DNA of 14,311 nucleotides from an uncultured Oscillospiraceae bacterium (GCA_934591725.1 CAKTPR010000057.1:1-14311); one strand, 5' to 3'. Counted from the first letter of the stretch, positions 1 to 6,344 are shown. The notes: generated by a model from the letters alone, not told the origin. Numbers and translations: made by a program.

Positions 1-12
1 TGACCGCGCTTT

Positions 13-84
13 CCGCCGAGCATTTTGAAAGCGTTCAAAATGCTATTACCGAAAGCCTTGATATAACAAGGCTTTCGACGGCGG
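13..84. repeat. Three-way-junction-like cluster of inverted repeats
   Basis: Two perfect hairpins lie side by side. The first has 10-bp arms at 20-29 and 34-43 with a 4-nt loop. The second has 11-bp arms at 50-60 and 67-77 with the 6-nt loop ATATAA. Both are enclosed by a 6-bp helix of CCGCCG at 13-18 with CGGCGG at 79-84. This nested geometry resembles a structured RNA or a miniature palindromic repeat element. The same bases also form an open frame on the + strand (3-98, ending TGA) and another on the - strand, so a gene tail cannot be excluded. I do not recognise either translation. Identity is unknown. Confidence 0.5.
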
Positions 85-94
85 TTTATCCAAT

Positions 95-118
95 TTGAGG
101 CGGGCCTTGCCCCCTCAA
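95..118. repeat. Hairpin with bulge, next to the junction-like cluster
   Basis: TTGAGG-C-GGG at 95-104 pairs with CCCCCTCAA at 110-118, giving 9 bp with one bulged C and a 5-nt loop. It follows the 13-84 cluster directly and may belong to the same element. Neither side has a clean T-tract, so it is not an obvious terminator. The remaining bases to 187 show no gene and no convincing terminator for the leftward gene ending at 188. Confidence 0.35.
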
Positions 119-187
119 GCTCCCCTGCTGCTCTGTTAAACATCATCGAAGCATATTTTTTGACAGTCTGGGAGCCTTTTTATATGA

Positions 188-1465
188 TCAGGTGACGAGC
201 GCGCCGTAGACGAGGATGCCGAGGCAGCGCTCATAGATATCCGGGAACTGATACACCGGCAGCGGGTTCGTGCCGAGTCCGGCTTCGATCGTGTAGCCGG
301 GGCGGTCAAAGCTCTCGATGAACCAATCCTTATACCCGGCAAAGCCGGAGGCGAAGGGCGTCTCCTCAAGCGTATAGCCAGAGGCCTCGGAGAATATCTC
401 ACCGATGCGGCGCGACTGCGGCGGCTCATAATCGAGGTAGCGCCAGTAGATCACCTCGCCCTGCGTGTGCAGCGCAAGGGTCAGCGCCGGGGCGAGGGCA
501 AGAGTATAATCATACATCGCACGGCTCTCGGGCGCTGTGAGCGGAGCGCTGCCGACATAGTCTGCCGGGGCGGGCGAGCGGATGCCGAGGGCGTATTTAT
601 TCTCCCGCGCCTGCTCCCATCCGGCGGGGTACTGGAGGTTGAGGTCGACACCGCGGATGTTCGCTTTCCAGCCGGAGGGGAACGGAAAGCGCGGATAGTC
701 CGCAGCGATGTTCTGCGCCTGATGATAAAACTCGCCGCCTTGCAGCTCACCGGTCACAAGGTCGATGCCGTCCGGGTTCACGGCGGGGACAAGGTGGATA
801 TCCGCATAGGCGAGGATATCCGCAGCGCGCTGGTCAAAGAGCGTCCCGCCGGTGACATAGGCCTGACAGAGCTCCTCGGCAAACTTCATGAGTACCGGCG
901 TGCATATCCATTCGTTCGCGTGGTGCGAGGCGTTATACAGCACGCGGTTCTCCCCCGTGCCGAGACTCAGCCGCCAGAGCGGACGGCCCATCACGCTCTT
1001 GCCGATGTCCCCGGCGGAGATGAACGGATAGCGCGCGGCAAGCCCGCGCACGCAGTAGCCCACGAGCGCCGACGACCAGCTTATATCTATCGGCACGACC
1101 GGAAACGGCAGCGGCACGGTGACATACTCCCCCGCGCTCATCCGCTCCGGGACTATGCCGGGGTTCGCCGTCTCGATCGCTTCGACGCTGCTGCCGTGCA
1201 TCTGTGCGATAGTCCAGAGTGTGTCGCCGCTCTTCACACGGTGCATTATATAGCCGGTGTACCACGGCAGCAGCGCCCTGTGCGTGTCCCGCCCGGCAAC
1301 GCCGTCGGGCGTCAGGCCATGCGCAGCCTGAAAGCGGCGCAGGGCGCTGTCCGTCGCGCTCGAAAATATGCCGTCCTTTTTGAGCTCTCCGAAGCCCGCT
1401 CTATTGAGCGCGAGCTGGAGCAGCTCCACCGCGGGGCCGATGCTGCCCATGCGTAAAATTCTCAT
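188..1465 (-). CDS. M14-family peptidoglycan endopeptidase with PG-binding and LysM domains
   Basis: The 425-residue product probably cleaves gamma-D-glutamyl-diamino acid bonds in peptidoglycan stem peptides, as the gamma-D-glutamyl-(L)-meso-diaminopimelate peptidase I family does. Domains in order are a peptidoglycan_binding_1 fold at about 5-65, one LysM at about 73-118 (HRVKSGDTLWTIA) and the M14 zinc carboxypeptidase domain from about 125 to the end. Visible catalytic features are the zinc motif HANE (H182, E185), NPDG at 230-233, the substrate-binding RGVDLN at 271-276, zinc ligand H333 and the general base E394 in YTIEAG. There is no signal peptide. This is also true of Bacillus endopeptidase I, which acts in the mother cell or forespore, so a sporulation role is plausible but inferred. 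It stands alone, leftward, divergent from the ABC ATPase. A GGTGGTGAAGAG stretch precedes the ATG, while a stronger AGGAGG lies 23 nt upstream. Confidence 0.9.
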   Translation of the reverse strand: MRILRMGSIGPAVELLQLALNRAGFGELKKDGIFSSATDSALRRFQAAHGLTPDGVAGRDTHRALLPWYTGYIMHRVKSGDTLWTIAQMHGSSVEAIETANPGIVPERMSAGEYVTVPLPFPVVPIDISWSSALVGYCVRGLAARYPFISAGDIGKSVMGRPLWRLSLGTGENRVLYNASHHANEWICTPVLMKFAEELCQAYVTGGTLFDQRAADILAYADIHLVPAVNPDGIDLVTGELQGGEFYHQAQNIAADYPRFPFPSGWKANIRGVDLNLQYPAGWEQARENKYALGIRSPAPADYVGSAPLTAPESRAMYDYTLALAPALTLALHTQGEVIYWRYLDYEPPQSRRIGEIFSEASGYTLEETPFASGFAGYKDWFIESFDRPGYTIEAGLGTNPLPVYQFPDIYERCLGILVYGALVT

Positions 1466-1786
1466 CTCTTCACCACCCGTAGAGTTTTCCTCCTATGTAT
1501 ATGCGCGCGGCGCGGCGGCATTTCCCGGCAAAGTGCACAATTTTCGGAGGCGATTTTTGAGTTGTAATATCAGGGCGCGGCCTGTATAATCATTTACAGT
1601 GGACGAAAAGTCCTATTTGACTGCGTGGGCGGCACTCCACACAATGCTTTCCACAGCTTTAATGAAGGAGGAATTTATTTTCCCTGAGGCTCAGGGTGCG
1701 GCAGCGTGGAGATCTGCCGTAATGCGGGTGGCGATGCCCCTGCGAGTGCGTCTGAGGCGGAGGCCCGGCGCATAGAGTCGGAAAGA
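1466..1786. other. Divergent gap between the M14 peptidase and the ABC ATPase
   Basis: This 321-bp stretch contains no gene I can support. Rightward it holds a sigma-A promoter (1562-1590) and about 190 nt of leader. The leader includes an AAGGAGG at 1665-1671 that has no normal start codon after it, a 6-bp hairpin CCCTGA/TCAGGG at 1682-1696, and a second hairpin CGGCAG/CTGCCG around 1699-1719. Leftward it holds AGGAGG (complement of 1489-1494) before the peptidase start; I see no convincing leftward promoter. Confidence 0.5.
1562..1590 (+). promoter_or_regulatory. Sigma-A promoter for the ABC ATPase gene
   Basis: TTGTAA at 1562-1567 (4/6 match to -35) and a perfect TATAAT at 1585-1590 are separated by 17 bp. 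Transcription would start near 1597, leaving a leader of about 190 nt before the ATG at 1787. Predicted from sequence only. Confidence 0.6.
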
Positions 1787-2971
1787 ATGGCAACTGTATC
1801 ACTGAGAAACGTCAAAAAAATCTACCCGTTCGTAAGCGGAGAGAACAAGAAGAAAAAGAAGAAGGACGACAAGGAAGAGGAAGGCAAGGCCAAGCTCCAG
1901 ATTACCGAGCAGGGCGTTGTCGCGGTGCAGGAGTTCAGCCTTGACATCGCCGATAAGGAGTTCATCGTTCTGGTCGGCCCCTCCGGCTGCGGCAAATCCA
2001 CGACGCTGAGAATGGTCGCGGGTCTTGAGGAGATCACCGAGGGCGAGCTTTACATCGACGGCAAGCTGATGAACGACGTCGCGCCCAAGGACAGGGATAT
2101 CGCGATGGTTTTCCAGAACTACGCCCTGTACCCGCACATGACCGTCTATGAGAACATGGCCTTCTCGCTGAAGCTGCGCAAGGAGCGCAAGGACGTTATC
2201 GACAAGAAAGTCCGCGAGGCCGCGGAGATCCTCGATATCACCCAGTACCTTGACCGCAAGCCCAAGGCTCTGTCCGGCGGCCAGCGCCAGCGCGTCGCCA
2301 TCGGCCGCGCGATCGTGCGCGATCCGGCAGTCTTCCTGATGGACGAGCCGCTCTCCAACCTCGACGCAAAGCTGCGCAACCAGATGCGCGCCGAGATAAT
2401 CAAGCTGCGCGAACGTATCAATACTACCTTTATATACGTCACCCATGACCAGACCGAGGCCATGACCCTCGGCGACAGGATCGTCATCATGCGCGACGGC
2501 TACATCCAGCAGATCGGCACCCCGCAGGAGGTGTTCAACAATCCTCGCAACCTCTTCGTCGCGGGCTTCATCGGCACCCCGCAGATGAACTTCTTCGATG
2601 CGCAGCTCGTGCGCGAGGATAAGAAGTTCTTCGTCGAGCTCGGCGGAAAACGCATTGAGCTGAGCGCGGAGAAAGAAGCGCGCCTGCTTGAAAACGACAT
2701 AAAGTCCCAGCCCGTGACGCTCGGCGTCCGTCCGGAGCACACGGTCATCGCCGCTCCCGGTGAGGGCATCGCAGCGAAGGTCGATGTGAGCGAAATGATG
2801 GGCTCCTCCGTACATCTGCACGTCACCGCCGAGGGCAAGGATGTTATCATCATCGTCCCGACGCTCGACATGAAGGAGCACTACGCCATGGGCGACGCCG
2901 TCAGCTTCAGCTTTGACGGCAATGTCGCACACGTCTTCTCCAAGGAGACGGAAAAGAACCTCGAATGGTGA
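1787..2971 (+). CDS. ugpC: Carbohydrate ABC transporter ATP-binding protein, UgpC/MsmX type
   Basis: This is a cytoplasmic ATPase that energises sugar import permeases. Family members of the MsmX/UgpC type often serve several permeases in trans, which fits the absence of permease or binding-protein genes nearby. From the chosen start (394 aa) it shows Walker A GPSGCGKST at 64-72, the Q-loop Q110, signature LSGGQRQ at 162-168, Walker B FLMDEP at 183-188, the switch H220 and a C-terminal MalK-like TOBE region from about 240. Residues 19-37 form a Lys/Glu-rich insert between the first beta strands. ATG at 1787 gives MATVSLRNVKKIYP, the usual family N-terminus. A GTG at 1706 in the same frame would add 27 Ala/Glu-rich residues and has an AGGGTG 7 nt upstream, whereas the ATG has only a weak GGAAAG, so the start is uncertain. 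Ends at a bidirectional terminator. Confidence 0.92.
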   Translation: MATVSLRNVKKIYPFVSGENKKKKKKDDKEEEGKAKLQITEQGVVAVQEFSLDIADKEFIVLVGPSGCGKSTTLRMVAGLEEITEGELYIDGKLMNDVAPKDRDIAMVFQNYALYPHMTVYENMAFSLKLRKERKDVIDKKVREAAEILDITQYLDRKPKALSGGQRQRVAIGRAIVRDPAVFLMDEPLSNLDAKLRNQMRAEIIKLRERINTTFIYVTHDQTEAMTLGDRIVIMRDGYIQQIGTPQEVFNNPRNLFVAGFIGTPQMNFFDAQLVREDKKFFVELGGKRIELSAEKEARLLENDIKSQPVTLGVRPEHTVIAAPGEGIAAKVDVSEMMGSSVHLHVTAEGKDVIIIVPTLDMKEHYAMGDAVSFSFDGNVAHVFSKETEKNLEW

Positions 2972-2984
2972 GGTAAAGAAAAAT

Positions 2985-3020
2985 AAAAAAGTTGGAAAGC
3001 AAAAGCTTTCCAACTTTTTT
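2985..3020. terminator. Bidirectional intrinsic terminator
   Basis: A 16-bp perfect stem (2985-3000 with 3005-3020), built from an A-tract, GTTGGAAAGC, an AAAA loop and the complement ending in six T, lies between the convergent ATPase and hxlR genes. It overlaps the hxlR stop codon and serves both strands. Confidence 0.9.
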
Positions 3021-3345
3021 ATTCGTGCGCGGACTTGTAATCCTCGCCCCAGACGCGCATCGCTTCCAGTATCGGGCGGAGACTGTAACCGAGCTCCGTC
3101 AGGGTATATTCTACACGCGGCGGAACTTCGGGATAGACGGTGCGGGTGAGCAAGCCGTCGGCCTCCATCGAGCGCAGACTGTCGGTCAGCACCTTCTGGC
3201 TGACGCCCTCCAGATCCTTTTTCAGCTCGTTGAAGCGCCACGGGCGCGAGAGCAGATTGCGCATAATGAGCAGCTTCCACTTGCTGCCGATCAGTGCCAC
3301 GGTAGTCGCCACCGGGCAGGCGGGCATTTCTTCCTTTGTAAGCAT
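3019..3345 (-). CDS. HxlR-family winged-helix transcriptional regulator
   Basis: The 108-residue DNA-binding protein matches HxlR-family (DUF24/YodB-like) regulators in length and motifs: CPVATTVALIGSKWKLLIMRNL near the N-terminus (C10 at the family's conserved Cys position), the recognition region GVSQKVLTDSLRSMEADGL, and the wing with VEYTLTELG. HxlR-type proteins commonly sense electrophiles, quinones, aldehydes or oxidants through that cysteine and repress divergent genes. Here the divergent partner is the MBL-like/macrodomain/SirTM cluster, so it is the probable regulator of that cluster; this is inference. AAGGAG (complement of 3356-3361) sits 10 nt before the ATG. The gene is likely autoregulated, because its -10 box lies inside a large palindrome (3361-3400). 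Confidence 0.92.
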   Translation of the reverse strand: MLTKEEMPACPVATTVALIGSKWKLLIMRNLLSRPWRFNELKKDLEGVSQKVLTDSLRSMEADGLLTRTVYPEVPPRVEYTLTELGYSLRPILEAMRVWGEDYKSAHE

Positions 3346-3360
3346 ATATGCAGCGCTCCT

Positions 3361-3400
3361 TTTTGAATGTTACACTCATATTATAGTGTAACATTCAAAA
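3361..3400. promoter_or_regulatory. Perfect inverted-repeat operator, probable HxlR binding site
   Basis: TTTTGAATGTTACACT at 3361-3376 is repeated exactly as its reverse complement at 3385-3400 around an 8-nt spacer. The GTTACACT-N8-AGTGTAAC core resembles the dyads bound by HxlR-family proteins. It covers the hxlR -10 box, which suggests autorepression, and lies about 150 bp upstream of the divergent cluster. Confidence 0.75.
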
Positions 3401-3408
3401 TATTGCAA
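3380..3408 (-). promoter_or_regulatory. hxlR promoter inside the operator
   Basis: On the minus strand TTGCAA (complement of 3403-3408) and a perfect TATAAT (complement of 3380-3385) are separated by 17 bp. The -10 box is at the centre of the palindrome, so a bound dimer would block initiation. Confidence 0.7.
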
Positions 3409-3470
3409 GGGGCTTCCTAACGCGCTCCAAGAGTTACCAAAAGGTGACTGAGTAATAGATTTGTGCGTAC

Positions 3471-3498
3471 TTGTGCCGGGAATAATTCCGAGTAAAAT
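3471..3498 (+). promoter_or_regulatory. Possible promoter of the MBL-macro-SirTM cluster
   Basis: TTGTGC at 3471-3476 and TAAAAT at 3493-3498 are spaced 16 bp apart, about 50 bp before the first gene. The -35 match is weak (3/6) and other choices exist in this 150-bp gap. Confidence 0.35.
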
Positions 3499-3549
3499 GA
3501 GAAGCACAGAGGGAAAACACCCGCTGAATTCGACTCGGAGGAATTTCAA

Positions 3550-4353
3550 ATGAACAAGAACACTTATAAGTCCGTAAAGCTTGCCAAGGGCGAGGTTAAT
3601 GTATATGATTTCGGCCGCGCAAGGCTGCACGCCTACCAGACGCACGACCTCATTGACGACGAGGTCTTCATCATCGAAAAAAACAGCCGCGGCGTTGTGA
3701 TAGAGCTGCCGTGCTTCCACGACAACATCAGCGAGCTGACGGATTATCTCAAGGGGGAGAACATCGCGGTCGAGTCAAAGCTCGTCGCCTACCATGGTGC
3801 GGGCGCGACCTTCCTGCCGGAAGTTCCGGCCTACGGTACGGAGTCTTCTGTCGCCTACAACACCAATGGCGGCGGTGCGGCGCTCGTCTCGAACTTCAAG
3901 GCGGCCTTCGGCGATATCTTTGACGCTTCCATCTGCCAGCCTGAGCACATCCTTGCCGACGGCGAGGCCGAGCTTGCCGGTATCCGCTTCGTTATCCGCT
4001 CCAACGCCGAGGCATACGACGTCGAGATACCTGAGCTCAACTGCGTCTACACCCACATGATGGGGCATGACTGCCATTCCATCGTCGCGGGCTGCCCGCA
4101 CGCCGACGGGATCATCTCCCAGCTCAATTACTACATCCGCAAGGGCTTTGACCTTGTGCTTACCTCGCACTACACCCCGGAGGATCTCAAGGACGCGCAG
4201 ACGAAGATCAACTACCTGAACGACCTCAAGGAGATCGCCTGCGAGTGCGAGAGCGCCGACGAAATGAAGACACGCGTCACGGAAAAGTACCCGGAGTACA
4301 GCGGGATGAATTATCTCGACATGACGGTCGGCTTCTTTTTCCCGGCAAAATAA
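3550..4353 (+). CDS. Metallo-beta-lactamase-fold-like protein, function unknown
   Basis: The 267-residue protein has no signal peptide or membrane segment. Its order of elements resembles the metallo-beta-lactamase hydrolase fold: a beta-rich start with GVVIELPCFHDN at 48-59 (the usual place of VLIDTG), VAYHGAGA at 79-86 (the usual place of the HxHxDH loop), THMMGHDCHSIVAG at 168-181, and LVLTSHYTPED at 203-212 followed by a long helix, as at the final metal-binding His. The canonical HxHxDH motif is not present, so metal binding and catalysis are uncertain; H82, H173, H176, H184 and H207 are possible ligands. GGAGG 8 nt before the ATG supports the start. It is divergent from hxlR and ends 35 bp before the macrodomain gene, so it is probably their first operon member. 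The fold call is from memory of the family pattern, not a search. Confidence 0.6.
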   Translation: MNKNTYKSVKLAKGEVNVYDFGRARLHAYQTHDLIDDEVFIIEKNSRGVVIELPCFHDNISELTDYLKGENIAVESKLVAYHGAGATFLPEVPAYGTESSVAYNTNGGGAALVSNFKAAFGDIFDASICQPEHILADGEAELAGIRFVIRSNAEAYDVEIPELNCVYTHMMGHDCHSIVAGCPHADGIISQLNYYIRKGFDLVLTSHYTPEDLKDAQTKINYLNDLKEIACECESADEMKTRVTEKYPEYSGMNYLDMTVGFFFPAK

Positions 4354-4388
4354 GCGGCAGACTAACTATCAAAAGGACTGAACACTGA

Positions 4389-5177
4389 ATGAATCAAACC
4401 GAACGGCGGCGTTTTCTCATAGACGCGCTTCTGGACGAGCGCCCGGAATACCGCGGGGCGCGTGTCCCGGCGGGCGGAGAGGAGCAGCGGCTCCTGCTCC
4501 GCGCGCTGATGAACGTGCGCACGGCGCGCAAGTGCAGCCCGGAATTTCTCCGCGTGCAGGACGAGTACCTGCGCGCAGAGCTTGAAGCCAAGGGCATAAC
4601 GGACATCGGCAGCCTCATGCCGGTGCGCCGCGGGCTGTATATCTGGCGCGGCGACATTACGACGCTGCGATGCGATGCGATCGTGAACGCCGCGAACTCC
4701 GGCATGACCGGCTGCTATATACCGAACCACCGCTGCATCGACAACTGCATACACAGCTATGCGGGAGTTGAGCTGCGGGAATACTGCGCGGAGCTGATGC
4801 GCAGGCAGGGGCATGAGGAGCCGACAGGCGCAGCGAAGATAACGCCGGCCTATAATCTCCCCTGCCGGTACGTTCTGCACACTGTCGGCCCGATCATCAG
4901 CGGGCGCGTGACAAAGCAGGATGAAGAGCTGCTGGCCTCCTGCTACCGCTCTTGCTTGGAGCTGGCAGCTGAAAACGGGCTTGAGAGCGTGGCGTTCTGC
5001 TGCATCTCAACGGGGGAGTTCCATTTCCCGAACGAACGGGCAGCGGAGATCGCCGTGAAGACGGTGGAGGAGTTCACGCAAAAGGAAAGCAGTGTCAGGA
5101 AGGTGATTTTCAATGTTTTCAAGGACAGGGACGAAGAGATCTACAGAAAGCTTCTCGGAGCAGATCGCGCGCCTTAA
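4389..5177 (+). CDS. Zinc-type macrodomain protein-ADP-ribose hydrolase
   Basis: The 262-residue protein belongs to the bacterial macrodomains linked to class M sirtuins, which remove ADP-ribose from proteins. An N-terminal helical extension (about 1-80) precedes the macrodomain (about 83-258). Visible motifs are RGDIT at 87-91, DAIVNAANSG at 96-105 (ADP-ribose-binding loop), the zinc-site segment GCYIPNHRCIDNCIH with C109, H114 and C116, YVLHTVGP at 161-168, and the second loop CISTGEFHFPNERAAEIA at 205-222. The Cys-His-Cys set distinguishes the zinc-containing subclass from ordinary MacroD. AAGGA lies 11 nt before the ATG, 35 bp after the MBL-like gene. Its last 65 nt overlap the sirtuin gene, so the two are almost certainly co-translated, and the pairing supports opposing roles: the sirtuin adds ADP-ribose and this enzyme removes it. 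Confidence 0.93.
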   Translation: MNQTERRRFLIDALLDERPEYRGARVPAGGEEQRLLLRALMNVRTARKCSPEFLRVQDEYLRAELEAKGITDIGSLMPVRRGLYIWRGDITTLRCDAIVNAANSGMTGCYIPNHRCIDNCIHSYAGVELREYCAELMRRQGHEEPTGAAKITPAYNLPCRYVLHTVGPIISGRVTKQDEELLASCYRSCLELAAENGLESVAFCCISTGEFHFPNERAAEIAVKTVEEFTQKESSVRKVIFNVFKDRDEEIYRKLLGADRAP

Positions 5178-5982
5178 GGCCGCGCTGGACGAGGCCGACG
5201 CCGTCGTGATAGGCGCGGGAGCGGGGCTGTCGACCTCGGCAGGCTATGAATACTCCGGCGAGCGCTTTGAAAAATACTTCTCCGATTTTGAGGAGAAGTA
5301 CGGCTTTCACGATATGTATTCCGGCGGCTTTTATCCCTACAAAACACCGGAGGAGTTATGGGCATTCTGGAGCCGGTACATCTTCATAAACCGCTATGTG
5401 GACACGCCGAAGCCGGTATATGAGGAGCTATTGAAGCTCGTTAGAGCCAAGGACTACTTTGTCATCACGACGAATGTGGACCACTGCTTTCAGAAGGCGG
5501 GCTTTGACAAGAAGCGCCTGTTCTACACGCAGGGAGATTATGGCCTGTTCCAGTGCTCGGAGCCGTGCTGTCAGGAGACCTTCGACAATGAGCGGGAGAT
5601 ACGCCTGATGTATGAGCGGCAGGAGGACGGCAGGATACCGAGCGAGCTTATCCCCCGCTGCCCGCACTGCGGCAGGCCGATGACGATGAACCTGCGCAGC
5701 GACGACAGCTTCGTCGAGGACGAGGGCTGGCACCGTGCGGCGGAGCGGTACGAGAACTTTCTCCGCACCCGCGCCGGACTGAAGATACTGTTTCTGGAGC
5801 TCGGCGTCGGGTACAACACCCCGGTCATTATAAAATACCCGTTCTGGCACATGACGGCAAAGAATCCTAATGCGGCCTACGCCTGCATAAACCTCGGTGA
5901 CGCCTGCGCGCCCGATAACATCGCCGCGCGCAGCATCTGCATCGACGGGGATATCGGGAAAGTGCTGGAGGGGCTGACCTGA
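5113..5982 (+). CDS. Class M sirtuin (SirTM), predicted protein ADP-ribosyltransferase
   Basis: The 289-residue protein is a Rossmann-fold sirtuin: VVIGAGAGLSTSAG at 31-44 is the NAD-binding motif, TTNVDH at 119-124 is the second, and four zinc-ribbon cysteines are at C148, C152 or C153, C183 and C186. The catalytic His of deacetylase sirtuins is replaced: YTQGDYG at 138-144 has Q140 where the His would be. This is the mark of SirTM enzymes, which transfer ADP-ribose to proteins. In Staphylococcus aureus and Streptococcus pyogenes the target is lipoylated GcvH-L. The ATG at 5113 is the only reasonable start; AGGAAGGTG precedes it, inside the macrodomain gene. No GcvH-L or lipoate ligase gene is in this window, so the target here is unknown. 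After the stop there are about 75 bp to a terminator. Confidence 0.93.
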   Translation: MFSRTGTKRSTESFSEQIARLKAALDEADAVVIGAGAGLSTSAGYEYSGERFEKYFSDFEEKYGFHDMYSGGFYPYKTPEELWAFWSRYIFINRYVDTPKPVYEELLKLVRAKDYFVITTNVDHCFQKAGFDKKRLFYTQGDYGLFQCSEPCCQETFDNEREIRLMYERQEDGRIPSELIPRCPHCGRPMTMNLRSDDSFVEDEGWHRAAERYENFLRTRAGLKILFLELGVGYNTPVIIKYPFWHMTAKNPNAAYACINLGDACAPDNIAARSICIDGDIGKVLEGLT

Positions 5983-6056
5983 TAGGATTGGCTTATCCCG
6001 CCTCCGTCCCGATTGCGAAGACACAGGTGAGCAGAACGGCATAGAGCAGGAATTAA

Positions 6057-6096
6057 AAACATCCACGGCAGGTTGTTCTTACTGCCGTGGATGTTT
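6057..6096. terminator. Bidirectional terminator between SirTM and the Lar-like gene
   Basis: A perfect 15-bp stem (6057-6071 with 6082-6096) has a 10-nt loop. On the minus strand it runs into GTTTTTAATT, a good T-tract for the yloU-fakA operon. On the plus strand it ends in a shorter TTTGTTATATT and closes the SirTM cluster. Confidence 0.88.
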
Positions 6097-6111
6097 GTTA
6101 TATTATACGTT

Positions 6112-6339
6112 TTACTCGTTCGGGTTCGCGCGGACTATCTTGCCGAGGTTCCACACAAGTGCGGCTTCGCGTGCAGCCTGCTCGCGCTCCTCAGGGGTCT
6201 TATAGCTGAAGGCTGCGGTCTGGGAGCCGCAGTCAACGCACATGGCGTACCAGCACCAGCCCTGCTCCTCTTCGAGCAGCCCCGCGCCGCCGCAGAACGG
6301 GCAGTCGTGCAGCTCGATCTTATCAAAAATATCAGACAT
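6112..6339 (-). CDS. Small Lar-like zinc-ribbon protein
   Basis: This 75-residue protein has two CxxC pairs, CPFCGG (C13, C16) and CVDCG (C34, C37), followed by a helix and AALVWN at 59-64. That arrangement matches the Lar restriction-alleviation family, whose founding member comes from the Rac prophage; most chromosomal relatives are uncharacterised. It is the last gene of the yloU-fakA operon. GGAG overlaps the end of fakA and lies 8 nt before the ATG at 6339; a GTG at 6348 overlapping the fakA stop is possible but less likely. Tight coupling to fakA suggests co-expression, not phage origin. Actual function unknown; it may bind nucleic acid or metal. Confidence 0.75.
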   Translation of the reverse strand: MSDIFDKIELHDCPFCGGAGLLEEEQGWCWYAMCVDCGSQTAAFSYKTPEEREQAAREAALVWNLGKIVRANPNE

Positions 6340-6344
6340 ATTTA

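Noticed and set aside
3..98. Possible tail of a plus-strand gene entering from the left
   Set aside because: The frame is open for 31 codons, but an open frame also exists on the other strand, I recognise neither, and perfect hairpins dominate the stretch.
467..1456. Plus-strand frame opposite the M14 peptidase
   Set aside because: The minus-strand protein has complete catalytic motifs; the plus frame is Arg/Ala-rich shadow sequence.
1799..3394. Long open frame antisense to the ABC ATPase and through hxlR
   Set aside because: It crosses a bidirectional terminator and two clear genes, and its translation has no recognisable domain.
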